The notes: generated from the letters alone by a model not told the origin. Shown: positions 7,708 through 16,674, counted from the first letter of the stretch. The stretch is DNA of 64,000 nucleotides from UBA4479 sp963974935 (GCA_963974935.1 CAXBEV010000014.1:1-64000); one strand, 5' to 3'. Made by a program: numbers and translations.

Positions 7708-8052
7708 TCAGACCGAGAAACTTTCGCCGCACCCGCAACGGCTTTTTTCGTTGGGGTTGGAGAACGTGAAGCCGGACCGCAATTTACCGTCTTCGTAGTC
7801 CATCTCGGCACCCGTCAGGAACATGGTCGCCATCGGATCGATAAACACCCGCGCGCCGCCATGTTCGACTTCTTCTTCGAACGGGCGCTTTTCTTCGGCG
7901 TACTCAAACACGTACGTCAGGCCCGAGCAGCCCTTGGTCGAGACACTGACGCGCAGACCCGCGACCGGCACATCGGCACTGCCCATCAACGTGCGCACGT
8001 GTTCGGCGGCGGCATCGGTCAGCGAGATCAGTTGCTTCTGAGGTTCGGTCAT
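7708..8052 (-). CDS. sufA: A-type Fe-S carrier (SufA/IscA family)
   Basis: A 114-residue HesB/IscA-type protein that receives [2Fe-2S] or [4Fe-4S] clusters from the SufBCD scaffold and passes them to apo-proteins. The three conserved cysteines are C42 in TKGCSGLTY and C106 and C108 in the C-terminal RCGCGESF. It lies 180 bases downstream of sufT, separated by a dispersed repeat, and four bases ahead of the ferredoxin. Whether it is closer to SufA, ErpA or IscA cannot be decided by eye; the neighbourhood favours SufA. Confidence 0.9.
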   Translation of the reverse strand: MTEPQKQLISLTDAAAEHVRTLMGSADVPVAGLRVSVSTKGCSGLTYVFEYAEEKRPFEEEVEHGGARVFIDPMATMFLTGAEMDYEDGKLRSGFTFSNPNEKSRCGCGESFSV

Positions 8053-8113
8053 CGTCGTCTCTCCAAAATGTCTAAGACTTAGATATGCTGTCTGCGTGCC
8101 CGGATCAAGTCAG

Positions 8114-8221
8114 GGGTGGCGGGAAGGTTCCCGGATAAGCCCTATGGGCTTCCCGGAATGACGATGGTTATTATTCGTCATCCTGGGCGAGCGAAGCGCG
8201 ACCCGAGACCTCCCCGCCCAC
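8114..8221. repeat. ~100-bp dispersed palindromic element, copy 2
   Basis: GGGGTGGCGGGAAGGTTCCCGG on the left and CCCGAGACCTCCCCGCCCACC on the right enclose CCCGGAATGACG...CGTCATCCTGGG and GCGAAGCGCGACCCG. It is a diverged copy of the elements at 3136 and 18415. It sits inside the SUF gene run between sufT and sufA, so transcripts reaching sufA and fdx must pass through it. Confidence 0.8.
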
Positions 8222-8234
8222 CGATAGCCAATCC

Positions 8235-8828
8235 TTATCCCATATCCAAAGCGATTTTGGCGTCTTCGGACATCAGGCCGGGATGCCAGCCGGGCTCCCA
8301 AACCAGTTTCACTTCGATCTCGCCCACGCCTTCGACCTTCTCGACGGCCTCAACCACCATGCCAGGCATGGTGCCGGCGACGGGGCAACCGGGTGCCGTC
8401 AGGGTCATTTCAACATCGACGTTACCGTTGTCGGCGATCTCGCAGGTATAGATCAGACCGAGATCATAAATGTTCACCGGAATTTCCGGATCGTACACCG
8501 TCTGCAACGCCGCCAAGACGTCGTCTTTGCTGGCCGGCGTCGCACCCTCGGCGAGCGGTTTACCGCCGTTCGCCTTGAACTCTTCGTCGGTGTCGACAGG
8601 GTTGTAATCAAAGCCCGGAATGCCGCTCGGGATGCCACTACCCTGGCCCTGGGTGATCATGCTGGGCGGCTGGACGAATTCGTCCATCACCGGTGCCGAC
8701 ACATGTCCCGTCGGGGCGGCAGGCTTTTCACGCGGCACCGGCGTCATCGTATCCCGCTCGGGTGCTTTGGCTTTGTCGTCAGAATTATCGGTCACAGTGC
8801 TGTCCTTTTTCTTGAATAAGCCAAACAT
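8235..8828 (-). CDS. sufT: SufT (DUF59/MIP18) Fe-S maturation factor with long N-terminal extension
   Basis: The C-terminal ~105 residues are a DUF59 domain: YDPEIPVNIYDLGLIY, MTLTAPGCPVAGTMPG with the conserved Cys, and VKLVWEPGWHPGLMSEDAK. SufT proteins help mature Fe-S proteins under high demand. Ahead of it are about 90 residues rich in Lys, Asp, Pro and Gly (GLFKKKDSTV, then a low-complexity stretch) that look disordered; the basic domain alone is usually about 100-120 residues. The ATG at 8828 overlaps the sufS stop in TGATG, which argues for translational coupling. Confidence 0.9.
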   Translation of the reverse strand: MFGLFKKKDSTVTDNSDDKAKAPERDTMTPVPREKPAAPTGHVSAPVMDEFVQPPSMITQGQGSGIPSGIPGFDYNPVDTDEEFKANGGKPLAEGATPASKDDVLAALQTVYDPEIPVNIYDLGLIYTCEIADNGNVDVEMTLTAPGCPVAGTMPGMVVEAVEKVEGVGEIEVKLVWEPGWHPGLMSEDAKIALDMG

Positions 8829-10084
8829 CACGAAAACATTTCTTTGACGACGAGCAACGCGTCATACAGCGCGTCGATCTCAGATTTGGTGTTGTACATG
8901 CCGAACGATGCCCGTGCCGTGCCGGGAATGCCGTAGCGGTCCATCAACGGTTGTGCACAATGGTGGCCGACGCGCACCGCGACGCCCATGCGATCAATCA
9001 GCGTGCCGATGTCGGAGATATGTGCATCATCCATCACGAACGACACGATGGACGCTTTGTCGTCGGCATTGCCGATGATGTGCAGGCCGTCGATCTGCGA
9101 TAACCGCTCGGTCGCGTAATGCAGCAAGCCGACTTCGTGCGCGGCGATGTTGTCGAGGCCAACACTGTCCACGTAATCAATCGCAGCGCCGAAACCAATC
9201 GCTTCGATGATCGCCGGCGTGCCAGCTTCAAAGCGATGCGGCGCGTCTTGATACGTGGTCTTTTCAAACGTGACCCGGTCAATCATGTCGCCACCGCCTT
9301 GATAGGGCGGCATCGCATTCAATAAATCTTCCGGCGCCCAAAGCACGCCAATGCCGGTCGGACCATACAGCTTGTGCGCCGAGAACACGTAAAAGTCTGC
9401 GCCCAAGTCCTGCACGTCGACGCGGGTGTGTGGCACGGCTTGGCAGCCGTCGATCAGCACTTTCGCGCCGGCGGCATGGGCCTTGCGGATAATTTCTTTG
9501 ACCGGCAACACCGTCCCCAACACGTTGGAGATATGCGGCACGGCGACGATCTTGGTCTTGTCCGACAGCAGCGCTTCGAAGTCGTCCATCAAAAAGTGCC
9601 CGTCGTCATCAATCGGCACGATTTTAAGGGTCAGACCTTTTTCGTCGCGGAGCATCTGCCACGGCACAATATTGGCGTGGTGTTCCATCACCGTGATGAT
9701 GATCTCGTCACCGGGATTTAAGAACATCCGGCCATAGCTCGCGGCAACCAGATTGATCGCCTCGGTCGCGCCGCGCGTAAAGATAATCTCTTTGTCGCTG
9801 GGCGCATTGATAAAGCCGGCAACCTTTCGCCGCGCTTCTTCATAGGCCTCCGTCGACAACTGGCTCATCTTGTGATTGCCGCGGTGCACGTTGGCGTAAT
9901 AGTGCTCCATGCAATCGGTCATCGCCTGGATCACCTGGCGCGGCTTTTGCGCGCTGGCACCGTTATCCAGAAATACCAATGGCTTGCCGTGCACTTGCTC
10001 TTTGAGGATCGGGAAGTCTTCGCGCACGCGCGCGACATCGAATGCCTGCAAAGAATTGTCACCGGCTTTGGCGGAGACCGACAT
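8828..10084 (-). CDS. sufS: SufS cysteine desulfurase (type II)
   Basis: A 418-residue PLP enzyme that removes sulfur from cysteine to give alanine and an enzyme persulfide for SufBCD. The PLP lysine is K238 in FSAHKLYGPTGIG, and the persulfide-forming cysteine is C376 in RVGHHCAQPLMDRYG, the type II RxGHHCAQP signature. The HANIVPW motif near residue 137 is also typical. Its start overlaps the sufD stop as TAATG, and sufT overlaps its own end. No sufE or sufU gene is visible in the window, so the sulfur-transfer partner must lie elsewhere or be bypassed. Confidence 0.95.
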   Translation of the reverse strand: MSVSAKAGDNSLQAFDVARVREDFPILKEQVHGKPLVFLDNGASAQKPRQVIQAMTDCMEHYYANVHRGNHKMSQLSTEAYEEARRKVAGFINAPSDKEIIFTRGATEAINLVAASYGRMFLNPGDEIIITVMEHHANIVPWQMLRDEKGLTLKIVPIDDDGHFLMDDFEALLSDKTKIVAVPHISNVLGTVLPVKEIIRKAHAAGAKVLIDGCQAVPHTRVDVQDLGADFYVFSAHKLYGPTGIGVLWAPEDLLNAMPPYQGGGDMIDRVTFEKTTYQDAPHRFEAGTPAIIEAIGFGAAIDYVDSVGLDNIAAHEVGLLHYATERLSQIDGLHIIGNADDKASIVSFVMDDAHISDIGTLIDRMGVAVRVGHHCAQPLMDRYGIPGTARASFGMYNTKSEIDALYDALLVVKEMFS

Positions 10085-11448
10085 TACGCACGCTCCTCAA
10101 GCTGATCGGATGTCCATTCGCCGGCGCGGTAGCAATGTGCCGGCAGCCAATGTAGGACATGAACCATGAACGCTTCACGCACGGCTTCGTCGGAGATTTC
10201 TTCCAACGCATCGCCCAAGAAAGACTGCACCAGCATGTTGCGGGCCAGCGCTTCGGGGATACCGCGCGAGCGCAGATAGAACAGCGCCGTTTCATCCAGC
10301 TGACCGGTGGTCGCACCGTGTGCGCACTGCACGTCGTCGGCATAAATTTCCAACTCGGGCTTGGTGTCGATCTCGGCACCATTCGACAGCAGCAAAGTTT
10401 TGTTGAGCATCCGCCCATCCGACTTTTGCGCGTCGCGGGCAACATAGATTTTGCCCTGGAATACGGCCCGGCTTTCGTCGTCGAGCACGCCTTTAAAAAC
10501 CTGATTGCAGGTCGTATGCGGCACCGCCATGTCGATGAACGTGGTGTTGTCGCAGTGCTCTTTGCCGCGCATCATATAAGCACCATGCACACCAGCGTGC
10601 GCGCCTTCGCCGGAAAGCGTGATGTTGCTCTCTGAGCGCGACAGCAGGCCACCAATCGAAAGCTGGAAGCTCTCATACGTCGCATCGCGCGCGATGTCGG
10701 CGTGCAGGGTCGTGACATGGGTCGCGTAAATGCTTTCGGCTTGCAGTTTGTAATGCTTAAAGTTTGCGCCCTGCTTCAACGAGATTTCCGTCACTGCATT
10801 GGCGAAGTATTCACCGACGCCGTGACCGATATGCTGCTTCACCAAGGTCGCTTGCGCATTTTCTTCGAGCACGATCAGATTGCGCGGGAAATACGCCACC
10901 GCATCATCCGTGAGCCCGCCGATATAGACGACCTCGACCGGCGCACTCAGCGCGACGCCCTTGGCAACGTGCAAAATGAATCCGGAATCCATCATCGCTT
11001 CGTTCAGCGCCAGCATCGCCTGCTCGCCGGTTTCTCCGGCGCGGACCGGTGTGTCACCCGCAACCTTGCCCATGTTCGCTTCGAGCCATGCAGGATCTTC
11101 GGCCAGCATGGATTCCAGTGATGCAAACCGCACGCCGTCCGGCAAGTCGTCCAATTTCGACAAATCCATGCGCAGCCGACCGTTGACGAACACGATCTTC
11201 GCCGCCGCACCTGACAGGCCGGGTACCTTATCGATCTTTGTGTCGCCCGCATCGTCGGAAACCGGTGCAAACTTGGTATCGTCCAAGGGACGCAGACGCG
11301 TGTATTTCCAGCTTTCCAACTTCGGCGTCGGCAAGCCCAGCGCGCCGAAACGCACACGCCCGGCATCGCGCTTAGCGTTCAACCACTCAAGCCCCGCACC
11401 CGGCAGCGTACGTCCGCCGCTTTCATCAATGAACGCGATATCGGCCAT
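10084..11448 (-). CDS. sufD: SufD scaffold subunit
   Basis: A 454-residue member of the SufB/SufD family that forms the SufBC2D complex, where it aids iron entry and binds a SufC ATPase. The C-terminal core has the family marks CDNTTFIDMAVPHTTCNQVFKGVLDDESRAVFQGKIYV, KTLLLSNGAEIDTKPELEIYADDVQCAHGATTG, and FYLRSRGIPEALARNMLV. The catalytic-region His of SufD is in QCAHGAT. The first ~150 residues are variable. Start and stop overlap sufC and sufS by TAATG junctions, a tightly coupled arrangement. Confidence 0.95.
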   Translation of the reverse strand: MADIAFIDESGGRTLPGAGLEWLNAKRDAGRVRFGALGLPTPKLESWKYTRLRPLDDTKFAPVSDDAGDTKIDKVPGLSGAAAKIVFVNGRLRMDLSKLDDLPDGVRFASLESMLAEDPAWLEANMGKVAGDTPVRAGETGEQAMLALNEAMMDSGFILHVAKGVALSAPVEVVYIGGLTDDAVAYFPRNLIVLEENAQATLVKQHIGHGVGEYFANAVTEISLKQGANFKHYKLQAESIYATHVTTLHADIARDATYESFQLSIGGLLSRSESNITLSGEGAHAGVHGAYMMRGKEHCDNTTFIDMAVPHTTCNQVFKGVLDDESRAVFQGKIYVARDAQKSDGRMLNKTLLLSNGAEIDTKPELEIYADDVQCAHGATTGQLDETALFYLRSRGIPEALARNMLVQSFLGDALEEISDEAVREAFMVHVLHWLPAHCYRAGEWTSDQLEERA

Positions 11449-12197
11449 TAAGCGGCCTCCCCTTTGAAGTCCGCATAGCCGGATTTTTCGAGCTCAAGCG
11501 CCAGCTCCTTGCCGCCGGTCTTTTGGATACGGCCTTGCGCCAACACATGCACTTTATCGGGCACGATGTAGTCGAGCAGACGCTGATAGTGGGTGATCAC
11601 CAACGCCGAGCGTTCCGGCGAACGCATCGCATTGACGCCATCAGCGACAATTTTCAACGCATCGATGTCGAGGCCGGAGTCGGTCTCGTCCAGGATCGCC
11701 AGCTTCGGCTCCAACACGGCCATCTGCAGAACCTCGTTACGCTTTTTCTCACCGCCCGAAAAACCGACGTTGACGGCACGCTTGAGCATTTCGTCGGACA
11801 TGCCGAGCTCTTTGGTTTTCGCGCGCAGCATTTTGACGAACTGGATTTTGTCGAGTTCTTCTTCGCCCCGGTAACGGCGCACCGAGTTGACCGCCTCGTT
11901 CAAGAACGTGGAGTTCGGCACACCCGGAATTTCGACCGGATATTGAAATGCCAAGAACACACCCTTTGCGGCACGCTCTTCCGGCTCAAGGTCGGTCAGG
12001 TCTTCACCGAAATAGATGATCCGCCCGCCCGTGACCTCATAGCCTTCGCGCCCGGCCAGCACGTAAGACAACGTCGACTTGCCCGATCCGTTCGGCCCCA
12101 TGATGGCATGCACTTCGCCCGGGTTAATGGTCAGGTTGATCCCCTTAAGGATTTCCGTCCCCTGAACGCTGGCGTGTAGGTCTTTGATCTCTAACAT
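11448..12197 (-). CDS. sufC: SufC ATPase of the SUF complex
   Basis: A 249-residue ABC-type ATPase that is soluble and drives conformational change in SufB and SufD. Walker A is GPNGSGKST near residue 35, the Q-loop is AFQYPVEIPGV, the signature is FSGGEKKRNE, Walker B is LAILDETDSGLD, and the switch His is in VITHYQRLL. The Asp-Glu-Thr-Asp form of Walker B is a SufC hallmark. It is followed by sufD with a TAATG overlap and preceded by a 158-base gap holding a hairpin. Confidence 0.96.
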   Translation of the reverse strand: MLEIKDLHASVQGTEILKGINLTINPGEVHAIMGPNGSGKSTLSYVLAGREGYEVTGGRIIYFGEDLTDLEPEERAAKGVFLAFQYPVEIPGVPNSTFLNEAVNSVRRYRGEEELDKIQFVKMLRAKTKELGMSDEMLKRAVNVGFSGGEKKRNEVLQMAVLEPKLAILDETDSGLDIDALKIVADGVNAMRSPERSALVITHYQRLLDYIVPDKVHVLAQGRIQKTGGKELALELEKSGYADFKGEAA

Positions 12198-12250
12198 CTG
12201 TGTTGGTCCTTAATTAACGTCACTTTATTCAAATTCGCGATCTCTCATAT

Positions 12251-12330
12251 GCGTCATCCTGAACTTGTTTCAGGATCTCCATCTGTGTCCGCATACCCCT
12301 AAGACCCTGAAACAAGTTCAGGATGACGCG
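12251..12330. repeat. Long hairpin GTCATCCTGAAC...GTTCAGGATGAC between sufB and sufC
   Basis: The left arm GCGTCATCCTGAACTTGTTTCAGG and the right arm CCTGAAACAAGTTCAGGATGACGC are perfect complements over 20 or more bases around a ~30-base loop. It lies in the only large gap between the scaffold genes, so it could attenuate transcription or mark an RNA-processing site that sets the SufB to SufC ratio. Confidence 0.8.
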
Positions 12331-12355
12331 ACGGGGTGAGGTTCACCGCGCCCCA

Positions 12356-13822
12356 TCAGCCGACACTGCCTTCAAGCGAGATGGCAACCAGCTTCTGCGC
12401 TTCGACGGCGAATTCCATCGGCAACTGCTGCAGCACGTCGCGGCAGAAACCGTTGACGACCAAGGCCACGGCGTTCTCTTGCGAGATACCGCGCTGGCGC
12501 AGGTAGAACAACTGATCTTCGGAAATCGACGATGTCGTCGCCTCGTGTTCGATGATCGCTTTTTTATTTTTGCTTTCGATATACGGCACCGTGTGCGCAC
12601 CGCACGTGTCGCCGATCAACAGCGAGTCGCATTGGGTATAATTCCGCGCACCTTCGGCCTTCGCCGAAATCTTTACGAGACCACGATAGGTCTGATCGGC
12701 TTTGCCTGCCGAAATCCCTTTCGAGATGATTTTTGAGCGCGTGTTTTTGCCCAAGTGAATCATCTTGGTGCCGGTGTCGGCCTGCTGCGCGTTGTTGGTG
12801 ATGGCAATGGAATAGAACTCACCGACCGAGTTGTCGCCTTGTAGAATGCAGCTTGGGTATTTCCACGTAATCGCAGATCCGGTTTCAACTTGGGTCCAGG
12901 AAATCTTGGAATTCTTGCCCCGGCATGCGCCGCGCTTCGTCACGAAATTATAAATCCCGCCCTTACCGTTCTCGTCGCCCGGATACCAGTTTTGCACGGT
13001 CGAATATTTGATCTCGGCATCGTCCAACGCGACCAGTTCGACGACTGCGGCATGCAGTTGGTTTTCGTCGCGCATCGGTGCCGTGCAACCTTCGAGGTAG
13101 CTGACGTAGGAGCCCTTGTCGGCAATGATCAGCGTGCGCTCGAACTGACCGGTGTTCATTTCGTTGATACGGAAGTATGTCGACAATTCCATCGGGCATC
13201 TGACGCCGGGCGGGATGTAGACAAACGAGCCGTCGGTGAACACAGCTGCGTTCAAGCACGCGTGCTTATTGTCCGCCACCGGCACCACCGAGCCCAAGTA
13301 CTTACGTACCAAATCCGGGCAACGCTCTAACGCTTCGGAGATCGGACAGAAGATCACGCCGACCTTTTCGAGCTGCTTGCGGAACGTGGTGGCGACCGAA
13401 ACACTGTCGAACACCGCATCGACGGCGATGTTCTGGACACCCGCCAGCATTTCCTGTTCGTGCAGCGGAATGCCCAGCTTTTTATAGGTCTCCAACAGTT
13501 GCGGGTCGACCTCGTCCAGGCTTTTTGGCCCGTCGCCCTTTTGCTTCGGCGCCGAATAATAGTGATAGTCCTGATAATCGATCGCCGGGAAATCCACCTT
13601 TGCCCACTTCGGCTCGGGCATTTCCAGCCAACGGCGGTACGCCTTTAAGCGCCACTCCAGCAGCCATTCTGGATCGTTCTTTTTGGCCGAAATAAAGCGA
13701 ACGATGTCTTCGCTCAGCCCTTTCGGTGCCTTGTCGGACTCGATGTCGGTGACGAAGCCGTATTTGTACTTCTCGCCGGCAATTGATTTTACCTGTTCGA
13801 CGGTTTCGGCGGTGGCTGCCAT
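12356..13822 (-). CDS. sufB: SufB scaffold subunit
   Basis: The scaffold on which clusters are built, about 488 residues from ATG 13822. Diagnostic blocks are the N-terminal YKYGFVTDIESDKAPKGLSEDIVRFIS, EWLLEWRLKAYRRW, FIPPGV-like VYIPPGVRCPMELSTYFRIN, YLEGCTAPMRDENQLHAAVVE and NKKAIIEHEATTSSISEDQLFYLRQRGIS, with the ligand-region Glu and Cys of SufB present. I prefer ATG 13822, with AAGGG about 12 bases ahead, over the GTG at 13852. It follows iscS by 61 bases on the same strand. Confidence 0.95.
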   Translation of the reverse strand: MAATAETVEQVKSIAGEKYKYGFVTDIESDKAPKGLSEDIVRFISAKKNDPEWLLEWRLKAYRRWLEMPEPKWAKVDFPAIDYQDYHYYSAPKQKGDGPKSLDEVDPQLLETYKKLGIPLHEQEMLAGVQNIAVDAVFDSVSVATTFRKQLEKVGVIFCPISEALERCPDLVRKYLGSVVPVADNKHACLNAAVFTDGSFVYIPPGVRCPMELSTYFRINEMNTGQFERTLIIADKGSYVSYLEGCTAPMRDENQLHAAVVELVALDDAEIKYSTVQNWYPGDENGKGGIYNFVTKRGACRGKNSKISWTQVETGSAITWKYPSCILQGDNSVGEFYSIAITNNAQQADTGTKMIHLGKNTRSKIISKGISAGKADQTYRGLVKISAKAEGARNYTQCDSLLIGDTCGAHTVPYIESKNKKAIIEHEATTSSISEDQLFYLRQRGISQENAVALVVNGFCRDVLQQLPMEFAVEAQKLVAISLEGSVG

Positions 13823-13883
13823 GGTTATGTCGTCCCTTCTAGGAGTCTGCACTCTGAATTATGCGCGCGAACAAACTGTATAT

Positions 13884-15086
13884 TCATCCGAGCTTCCTCT
13901 CGCTTTGGGAGAGCGATTGTTCTCGTATCTGTGCGACGGCGCTCGAAATCGCCTCAATCGCGACGTCGACCTCGTCAGTTGTCGTCATGCGACCGATGCA
14001 CATCCGCACCGACGCATGTGCGTCCGTATCCGACAAGCCGATGGCGCGGAGCACGTAAGATGGTTCGACCGAGGCCGAGGTGCACGCAGACCCGCTTGAG
14101 ATCGCGACTTGATCTTTCAGCGCCTCCATCAGCGCTTCGGAATCGGTACCGGCAAAGCCGATGTTGATATTGCCGTCGATACGCTGATCCATACTGCCGT
14201 TCACGTAGGTGTCAGCAACGCGCTGCTGCAATCCCTTGAGCAGTCGGTCGCGAAGATCGCGGATGCGGGTGTGGTCCGACGTTGTTTCGTCCGTCACCAG
14301 TTTTGCCGCAGCCCCAAAGCCGACCGCAAGCGGTGCCGGCACGGTGCCGGAGCGCAGCGTGCGTTCCTGTCCGCCACCGTCAAACAACGGTGCCAGACGG
14401 ACACGCGGCTTGCGCCGCACGTACAACGCGCCGATGCCCATGGGGCCGTACATTTTGTGTGCGCTGAGGCTGAGCAAATCGATGTTCATCGCAGAAACGT
14501 CGATGTCGATCTTGCCGGCGGCCTGGGCGGCATCGGTATGCAGATACACACCATGTTCGCGGCAGACCGCGCCGATCTCGGCCAGCGGTTGGATCACGCC
14601 GATCTCGTTATTTGCCAGCATCACAGACACCAAGGCCGTGTCGTCGCGGATCGCCTGTTTGACGGCCAGCGGATCGACGATGCCGTCTGCAGCCACCGGC
14701 AGCCATGTGACCTCAACGCCGATACCTTTAAGCGCCTTCGCCGATTCCAGCACGCATTTGTGCTCGGTCACCGGGATGATCATGTGGCGTTTGGCTTTTT
14801 GCGACAGCTCGGCAAAGAAGCGGCCGACGCCTTTGACGGCCATGTTGTTGCTTTCAGTGGCCCCCGACGTGAAGACGACCTCGCGGGGCTCCGCATTGAT
14901 CATGGCGGCAACTTCAGCGCGGGCCGCTTCGACCGCATCACGGGCTTCCCAGCCGTAGGCGTGCGACGTCGAATGCGGGTTGCCGAATGCCTCGGTGAAG
15001 AACGGCAGCATGCGGTCCATAACGCGGGCGTCGACCGGCGTCGTCGATTGATAATCCAAATAGATCGGGCGCGTAGGTTTGCTCAT
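13884..15086 (-). CDS. iscS: IscS-like cysteine desulfurase (type I)
   Basis: A 400-residue type I cysteine desulfurase. It shows the N-terminal IYLDYQSTTPVD of IscS, the PLP lysine K211 in LSAHKMYGPMGIGALYVRR, and the catalytic C335 in the long flexible loop SSGSACTSASVEPSYVLRA, followed by SVRMCIGRMTTTDEVD. The IscS-type loop suits direct sulfur delivery to scaffolds and tRNA-modifying enzymes. Its ATG overlaps the end of the preceding desulfurase gene by four bases (ATGA). It is one of three desulfurases in this locus. Confidence 0.93.
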   Translation of the reverse strand: MSKPTRPIYLDYQSTTPVDARVMDRMLPFFTEAFGNPHSTSHAYGWEARDAVEAARAEVAAMINAEPREVVFTSGATESNNMAVKGVGRFFAELSQKAKRHMIIPVTEHKCVLESAKALKGIGVEVTWLPVAADGIVDPLAVKQAIRDDTALVSVMLANNEIGVIQPLAEIGAVCREHGVYLHTDAAQAAGKIDIDVSAMNIDLLSLSAHKMYGPMGIGALYVRRKPRVRLAPLFDGGGQERTLRSGTVPAPLAVGFGAAAKLVTDETTSDHTRIRDLRDRLLKGLQQRVADTYVNGSMDQRIDGNINIGFAGTDSEALMEALKDQVAISSGSACTSASVEPSYVLRAIGLSDTDAHASVRMCIGRMTTTDEVDVAIEAISSAVAQIREQSLSQSERKLG

Positions 15087-16186
15087 GCTGCGGCCTCCGC
15101 ATGGCGCTGATGCAATGTCTGCCAGACATCAATGACGCGGGCCGCATCGGCCTCGGTATTGCCGAGCCCGAACGAAATCCGCACCGCTTCGGCGGCTTCG
15201 CTGGCGTTGGCGCCCATGGCGAGGAGCACGTGGCTCGGCTCCACCTTGCCGCTGGAGCACGCGGACCCGGCGCTCACCGCCAAGCCCGCCAGATCAAACG
15301 ACATCACCTGTGTTTCCGCCGCCACGCCCGGCATCCCGACGCACAGCGTGTTGGCGAGCCTTTGCGCACCGGCGCCATAGACCTTGGCGTTATCGGCCAA
15401 CGCGGCCTCAACCTGGTCGCGCAACTGCGCGATCTGCGTGTAGGTGTCGAGCCCGCTCAGTGCGTCGGCTGCCGCCGCGCCGAAGCCGGCCAAGGCAACA
15501 ACGTTTTCCGTGCCGGCGCGGCGGCGTCGCTCTTGCCCGCCACCCCGGATCAACGGCTGGAACGGCACGCCGTCTTTGACGACAATCGCGCCGGCACCAA
15601 TTGGGCCATTCATTTTATGGGCGCTGATCGAAATCACGTCCGCCAGCGCCATCACCGGGCGGATATCAATTTTACCGGCGGCCTGCACCGCATCAACGTG
15701 CAGCTTGGTGCCATGCGCACGCACAATCTCGGCAACTTGGTCCAGCGGTTGGATAATACCGGTTTCGTTGTTAGCCGCCATCACCGAGACCAAAGCCGCG
15801 CCGCCGCTTTCTTGCAAAAGCGCGCTCAAAGCATCGACATCAATCACACCGTCTGCACCGACCGACACGCGGACCGCATCCGGATGCGCCTCCAACACCG
15901 AAGGATGCTCAATCGCACTGACGAAAATACGTTCCGCTTTGATGCCGCGCAGCACCGTGTTGTTGGCTTCCGAGCCGCCCGACGTGAAGATCACGTTCGC
16001 GGGCTTTGCCCCACACAATGCGCCGACGGCTTCACGGGCATCTTCAACGATCTTGCGTTGCGCACGTCCAAAACCGTGCACCGAAGACGCATTGCCCGTT
16101 CCCTCCATGGCACGCGCCATCGCCGCACGGGCTGCAGCGCCCAGCGGTGTCGTCGCGTTGTGATCGAGGTAAACGGCGTCGGTCAT
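15083..16186 (-). CDS. NifS-like cysteine desulfurase (type I, second copy)
   Basis: A 367-residue paralogue of its downstream neighbour, not a near-identical copy. It begins AVYLDHNATTPLGAAARAAM, has K191 in ISAHKMNGPIGAGAIVV and catalytic C310 in SAGSACSSGKVEPSHVLLAMG, so it should be active. The shorter C-terminus resembles NifS rather than IscS. It starts two bases after iscR ends and overlaps the next desulfurase by ATGA, so it is within the same transcript. Alphaproteobacterial SUF clusters commonly have one such gene ahead of sufB; two in tandem is less common. Confidence 0.92.
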   Translation of the reverse strand: MTDAVYLDHNATTPLGAAARAAMARAMEGTGNASSVHGFGRAQRKIVEDAREAVGALCGAKPANVIFTSGGSEANNTVLRGIKAERIFVSAIEHPSVLEAHPDAVRVSVGADGVIDVDALSALLQESGGAALVSVMAANNETGIIQPLDQVAEIVRAHGTKLHVDAVQAAGKIDIRPVMALADVISISAHKMNGPIGAGAIVVKDGVPFQPLIRGGGQERRRRAGTENVVALAGFGAAAADALSGLDTYTQIAQLRDQVEAALADNAKVYGAGAQRLANTLCVGMPGVAAETQVMSFDLAGLAVSAGSACSSGKVEPSHVLLAMGANASEAAEAVRISFGLGNTEADAARVIDVWQTLHQRHAEAAA

Positions 16187-16188
16187 AA

Positions 16189-16674
16189 TTATTCGCCGGC
16201 AGCCAAGACGTGATCGTGGCTTTGCGAATACAGCAGACCACTGGCGCCGAGCACACGGCGCTCGACCACGTCATCAAGCGAGACCGAGTTCAAAAACAAA
16301 TAAATCTGATTGCCGAGCTCTTCCCACAAATCGTGGGTTAGACAGCGCTGCTGTTTGCCGTGACACCCGGACGGACTTCCGGGCGTACATCGCGTCGCCT
16401 TGATCGGCTCGTCGACCGCGCAGATCACGTCGGCAACGCGAATGTCGGTTGCGGCACGCGCCAGCAAATAACCGCCGCCCGGGCCGCGCACGCTTTTGAC
16501 CAACTGGCCGCGGCGCAATCGCCCGAACAACTGCTCAAGGTACGACAGCGAGATTTCCTGGCGCTCGGCAATATCGGCGAGCGCAATCGGTTTCGCGTTC
16601 ACCGCGCTGCTGGCGTGGGTCGCAAGATCGACCATGGCCATCACCGCGTAACGTCCCTTAGTGCTGAGTTTCAC
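16189..16674 (-). CDS. iscR: IscR-type Rrf2 regulator with [2Fe-2S] ligands
   Basis: A 161-residue Rrf2-family repressor that senses Fe-S status. The winged helix starts MKLSTKGRYAVMAMVDLA and contains ISLSYLEQLFGRLRR and SVRGPGGGYLLAR. Three cysteines, C96, C104 and C111, with H114 in CLTHDLWEEL, match the IscR cluster site, which distinguishes it from CymR-like members. It starts with GTG at 16674 behind a strong AAAAGGAG. It lies between cysE and the first desulfurase, so it would control its own operon through the IscR-like box upstream of cysE. Confidence 0.93.
   Translation of the reverse strand: MKLSTKGRYAVMAMVDLATHASSAVNAKPIALADIAERQEISLSYLEQLFGRLRRGQLVKSVRGPGGGYLLARAATDIRVADVICAVDEPIKATRCTPGSPSGCHGKQQRCLTHDLWEELGNQIYLFLNSVSLDDVVERRVLGASGLLYSQSHDHVLAAGE

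Noticed and set aside
13822..13852. Longer sufB start at GTG 13852
   Set aside because: The ATG 13822 has a ribosome site and gives the family N-terminus.
14109..15110. 333-residue plus-strand frame opposite iscS
   Set aside because: It mirrors a clearly real desulfurase gene, is rich in Arg, His and Asp as antisense frames of GC-rich genes are, and has no family match.
15101..16213. 370-residue plus-strand frame opposite the NifS-like gene
   Set aside because: Antisense shadow; composition of reverse-complement codons and no ribosome site.
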